In this document: in pieces, positions 60,721-64,000 of the stretch
How the letters are laid out: each line of letters begins with the position of its first letter
How positions within the stretch are numbered: position 1 is the stretch's first letter
DNA from: Gnetum montanum
Taxonomy: Eukaryota; Streptophyta; Gnetopsida; Gnetales; Gnetaceae
Direction: 5' to 3'
DNA length: 64,000 nt
Assembly (NCBI GenBank): GCA_015680685.1
Contig: MNCI01001334.1
Span: 199,560 to 263,559 of the forward strand
The notes under the pieces: model-generated
Databases searched by the model: none
What the model was told of the DNA's origin: nothing
The model's input: only the letters and a program-made list of their open reading frames with translations
Made by a program: the position numbers and the translations under genes

Positions 60721-61380
60721 CATGGCCTACTAAGGCATAAAATTGGAAAAATCTAATCCTTTTTGACCTACATTAGCCAATTCCATCACATATAGCTTTT
60801 TTTGCTTGACTTTCTTGCCTTATTACATAATGCTTGAACTTGTTTTGGAGCTAGTGTTGCATTATCAACCTTGTTGATCTTCTTATGGCCTTTCTATAGC
60901 CTTATAAGTTCTTTATTTACATTATCATAACTTTTTAACCTTTTTATCCTTTATTAGTATCAAATAGTGAAGTTTAACCTTCCCTAACCACTATTTGATT
61001 CTTATGGTCCACTATGACCTTAAACTGGAATCATGGCCTGCTATGGCCTTAAACTGGAAAAATCATGCCCTTTGTTGATCATTTGTAGCCTTATTTCTCA
61101 CACTTCATCTTTCTTGGGCTTTTTTTGAACCCTATCATACTTTTTGTGCTTTTCCTTACCCTATTTGTAGCCTTGAATGATCTTGTTTGTGTTAGAGCAG
61201 CATATATTTGCTTAATTTTATGGCATTTTAGCATTATTTATTTATCTTTACCAAATTTACACTTATATGCTTTTGGTTAACATGAAGGATTGAAGTATGA
61301 GTACCTAGGAGAAAATTTACTTGCCTTTATATCTACATGGACCTCATGGTAATGTTGAATGCTGTCTCAACCTTTATTGC
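60721..61380 (+). other. E6 leader end with minisatellite units
   Basis: Units with CCTTAAACTGGAA or ATAAAATTGGAA occur at about 60720-60760 and 61005-61060. The rest is T-rich with CTTATGGCC words and no protein. Confidence 0.55.
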
Positions 61381-63020
61381 CTAGATCTTGAGCCTGAGAG
61401 TCTTGTTGACCGCATCGCCTCGATAGAGAAACCTCTAGAATTATCTATAAACCTAGTTAAAATCCTTGACTTAGATTCGAGTGACAACTGAAGACTCTCT
61501 AGTTGATATTCCTATTACAACACATAGTAGTGAGAAAAAAAGACCTTAAAAATATGTTTCTCACTAGAACCTTAACAGGTCCAAGACATCACCAAGGTCC
61601 TACAAAGAAACATTAAGGCCTTTGGATGGTCATATGAGGATATCCCAAGCTTAGACCTAGGCTTGGTACAACACAATATCATACTAGACCCAAGCATTAG
61701 ACCCATTAAGTAAATAGTGTGTAATATTAGAATTGATTTGGTCTTGGCAGTTCATGATAAGATCTTAAAGTCATACCAAGATAGTTTGATTAAGACTATC
61801 GACTATGTAAAATGGGTGTCCAACATAGTTGTAGTCCCTAAGAAAAATGGGAGTATTTACATTTGCATCAGTTTCTATGATCTAAATAAAGCAACTATCA
61901 AGGATGACTTCCCTTTTCCTAGTATTGATCAACTTATTAGTACTATGGTCGGACATGGCTTGTTGTTCTTTATGGATGGGTTCTTAGGGTTTAATTAGAT
62001 CAAGATCAATCTAGAGCACAAACTTAGTATGACCTTCATGATCCCTTAGAGCACCTTTTTCTATTCCATGATGTCCTTTGGAATTAAGAATGCTAGAGTA
62101 ACCTATCAATGATCATGACCTATATATTAAGTGATTACATGATAAGTTTACTTAACAATTATGTAGATAATATAGTTGTTAAGTCTAAAGTAGCCAATGA
62201 TCATGCTAATGATCTAGACCTTGTGCTTAAACAATGCCTCTAGTACGAGCTTAGGCTCAATCCTAATAAATGTATCTCTGATGTTAATACTTGTAAGATT
62301 CTTGACTTTGTAGTATCTGAAGCAGGGATACATGTCAATCTTGATAAGGTTAAGGCCATATCCAAGTTAGCAGTGCCTACCAACCTTAAGGAGGATTGGG
62401 GATCACAAGAAATATTACAATTTATTTGTAGGTTCATTGCTAGACATACAAATAAGTTACAACCCATGCAACACTTTCTTAACAAAGGAGTTCACTATGA
62501 GTGGATAGATTAATGCCAAGAGGCCTTTAAAAACCTTAAGGGTTGGAAAAAATATCGACAGTATATCCTCTACAAGAGGATAAATTATTTTAAATCTACC
62601 TTGTCATCTTTGACACATCCATTTCCTCTCTACTCTATCAAAAATTCAATGATGGAGCTGAAATGCTAGTGTACTAACTTAACCATGCACTAGTTGCTCA
62701 TGAGACCTAATACACTAAAGTAGAGAAGCATTGTCTAGCATTAGTCTTCTCATTGAAGAAGTGGAGACACTACATCTTTAGAAGCCAAGTCAATTTCATT
62801 TACAAGGATAACTTGCTTTGAACCATAATGACCAACATCTATGAAAGTAGCCATATAGCTCGATGAAAACCCATAATAGTAGAGTTTGACCTTCATTACA
62901 TCTCTCAATCCTCAACAAAAGGTCAATCTATAGTCGTACAACTTATAGTTTCACCTATTTACGACAAAAGAGCCATGGATCTTGAATTTCATAATGAGCA
63001 TATTAACACCATTAGCCAAG
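61381..63020 (+). pseudogene. E6 reverse transcriptase and RNase H
   Basis: The open stretch 61717-61998 reads VSNIVVVPKKNGSIYIC, then DLNKATIKDDFPFPSIDQLI and LFFMDGF. The catalytic motif at 62160-62171 is YVDN, with the second Asp changed to Asn by one G-to-A transition. RNase H pieces follow (CHALVAHE-like at about 62680). It is colinear with E5 but more damaged. It has no gag or protease upstream. Confidence 0.84.
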
Positions 63021-63440
63021 TGCCCAAACATTATGAAGTGGTCATGCACTTTGATGAAGCTTCAATTCCTCATGGACCTAGTGTTTCTACCTTTGTCATG
63101 TTTCCATTTGATGAAATATGATCCTTTGCCTATCATTTTGAGTTCTAATGTACCAAAAACATAGTAGAGTATGAGGGTTTGATCAAAGGAATGATGGTAG
63201 CTCATGACCTAGGAATTAAATGCTTAATGATCAAAGGCAATTCACAACTTATGGTTAACCAAGTAACCAAATTCTATGCATGTAAATCCAAACACCTCTA
63301 ATCTTACTATGACCTAGGGAAGAAATTGTTACATCAATTCATATACATTGATATCCAACACATACCCTAAAATAATAACAACATAGCTAATGCCATCACA
63401 ATGTTAGTCCTCAGTGTGATGCTATATGTGTTTAGTAAGT
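63021..63440 (+). pseudogene. E6 second RNase H (archaeal type)
   Basis: Reads MHFDEAS, then CTKNIVEYEGLIKGMMVAH, then MIKGNSQLMVNQV (Asp of GDS changed to Asn) and NNNNIANAI. It corresponds block by block to the open E5 domain. Confidence 0.82.
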
Positions 63441-64000
63441 TTCCCATGTTAACTATGGACTATGCTACTCTCATCATGAAAAACATCAAGGATACCTATG
63501 GTTGTTGTTCATACTACTCCTGCTAGGGAGTGGTATGATGACATCAAATTTTACCTTATGCATGATTAATCCTTACAAGGTCTCACTACTACTCAAAATA
63601 ATGTCATATGCAAATGACAAAAGTTGTATGTCATCATAGGTAATAACACATCATGTCAACAATCCTATGATGGCATACCCCTAAAGTTCTTAGCAAAAAT
63701 TAAAGCCAGAATAGTCCTACAGGAGGTTCATGAGGATATTTGTGAAGGAAATATAGGACTAGAGCTATGGCCACTAAGATTAGATAGTTACACTACTATT
63801 GGCCCCATATGAAAAATGATTGTCTACAAAAGTTTAAGAAATGTGACACATGCCAGTAATACAACAACCTCATACATGTATCACCAACTAACATGCACAC
63901 CACTTAGATCACTTGGTTATTTCAGTGATGTGGGTTGGATATCATTAGATCCATAATGCCCAAGTTTTTAGCAGGGCATGGCTTCATCATCATCGCAACC
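63441..64000 (+). pseudogene. E6 integrase, N-terminal part, runs off the window
   Basis: The HHCC region lies at about 63725-63855: VHEDICEGN with the second His lost, then KCDTCQ-like sequence. The start of the core (GLDIIRSIMPKF-like) is at the window edge. It matches E5 integrase. Confidence 0.75.

Noticed and set aside
1-64000. Host protein-coding genes, tRNA, rRNA or microRNA genes
   Set aside because: I looked for conserved domains, exon-like open stretches and cloverleaf sequences and found none outside retroelements; short or very divergent ones could have been missed.

Overview
This window looks like intergenic DNA from a seed plant with a very large, heavily methylated genome; a gymnosperm is my best guess, but no host gene is present to confirm it. 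It is AT-rich. I found no intact protein-coding host gene, no tRNA or rRNA, and nothing bacterial. Almost every recognisable block is a decayed retrotransposon, often nested inside another. Nearly all reading frames are broken by stops and shifts, and many look like C-to-T or G-to-A changes (glutamine CAG to TAG, tryptophan TGG to TAG), as expected from long-term deamination of methylated cytosine.

Region 1 (1-13925) is a three-level nest. An old RTE-type LINE (2-1218 and 13552-13925) was split by a 12.3 kb Ty3/gypsy element, here called E1 (1224-13551, + strand). E1 has a tRNA-Asp-type primer site, gag, reverse transcriptase/RNase H, integrase and a large extra ORF after integrase. Its 3' LTR was in turn split by a CpG-rich, much less decayed solo LTR (12575-13354) with a perfect 5-bp target duplication. 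Region 2 (13926-17822) is AT-rich debris holding a diverged repeat pair and a second LINE fragment on the minus strand.

Region 3 (17823-about 34950) holds two copies in tandem, E3 and E4, of a Tat-like gypsy element: long LTR, leader, gag, protease, a 29/58-bp minisatellite and a long antisense ORF. Neither copy has reverse transcriptase or integrase where they would be expected. E4's LTR cuts E3's antisense ORF.

Region 4 (35754-49044) is E2, a 13.3 kb minus-strand relative of E1 with a perfect ATTGG target duplication, two LTRs about 0.9 kb long, a tRNA-Asp-type primer site, gag, protease, RT, RNase H, integrase and the same post-integrase ORF as E1. The sequence on either side of it (34943-35753 and 49045 onward) was once continuous.

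Region 5 (about 50480-64000) holds two pol units of Tat type, E5 and E6 (RT, RNase H, a second archaeal-type RNase H, integrase). Each is preceded by a leader built from roughly 190-bp repeats, and an LTR-like block with a TATA box lies between them. They lack recognisable gag and protease. The 29-bp minisatellite of E3/E4 also occurs beside these pol modules, linking all four copies. E6 runs off the right edge.

The main points for a second look are the shared post-integrase ORF of E1/E2 with its own candidate promoter, the nucleosome-sized repeat arrays in the E5/E6 leaders, the split of gag-protease and pol between sister copies, and the strong palindromes next to LTR promoters.
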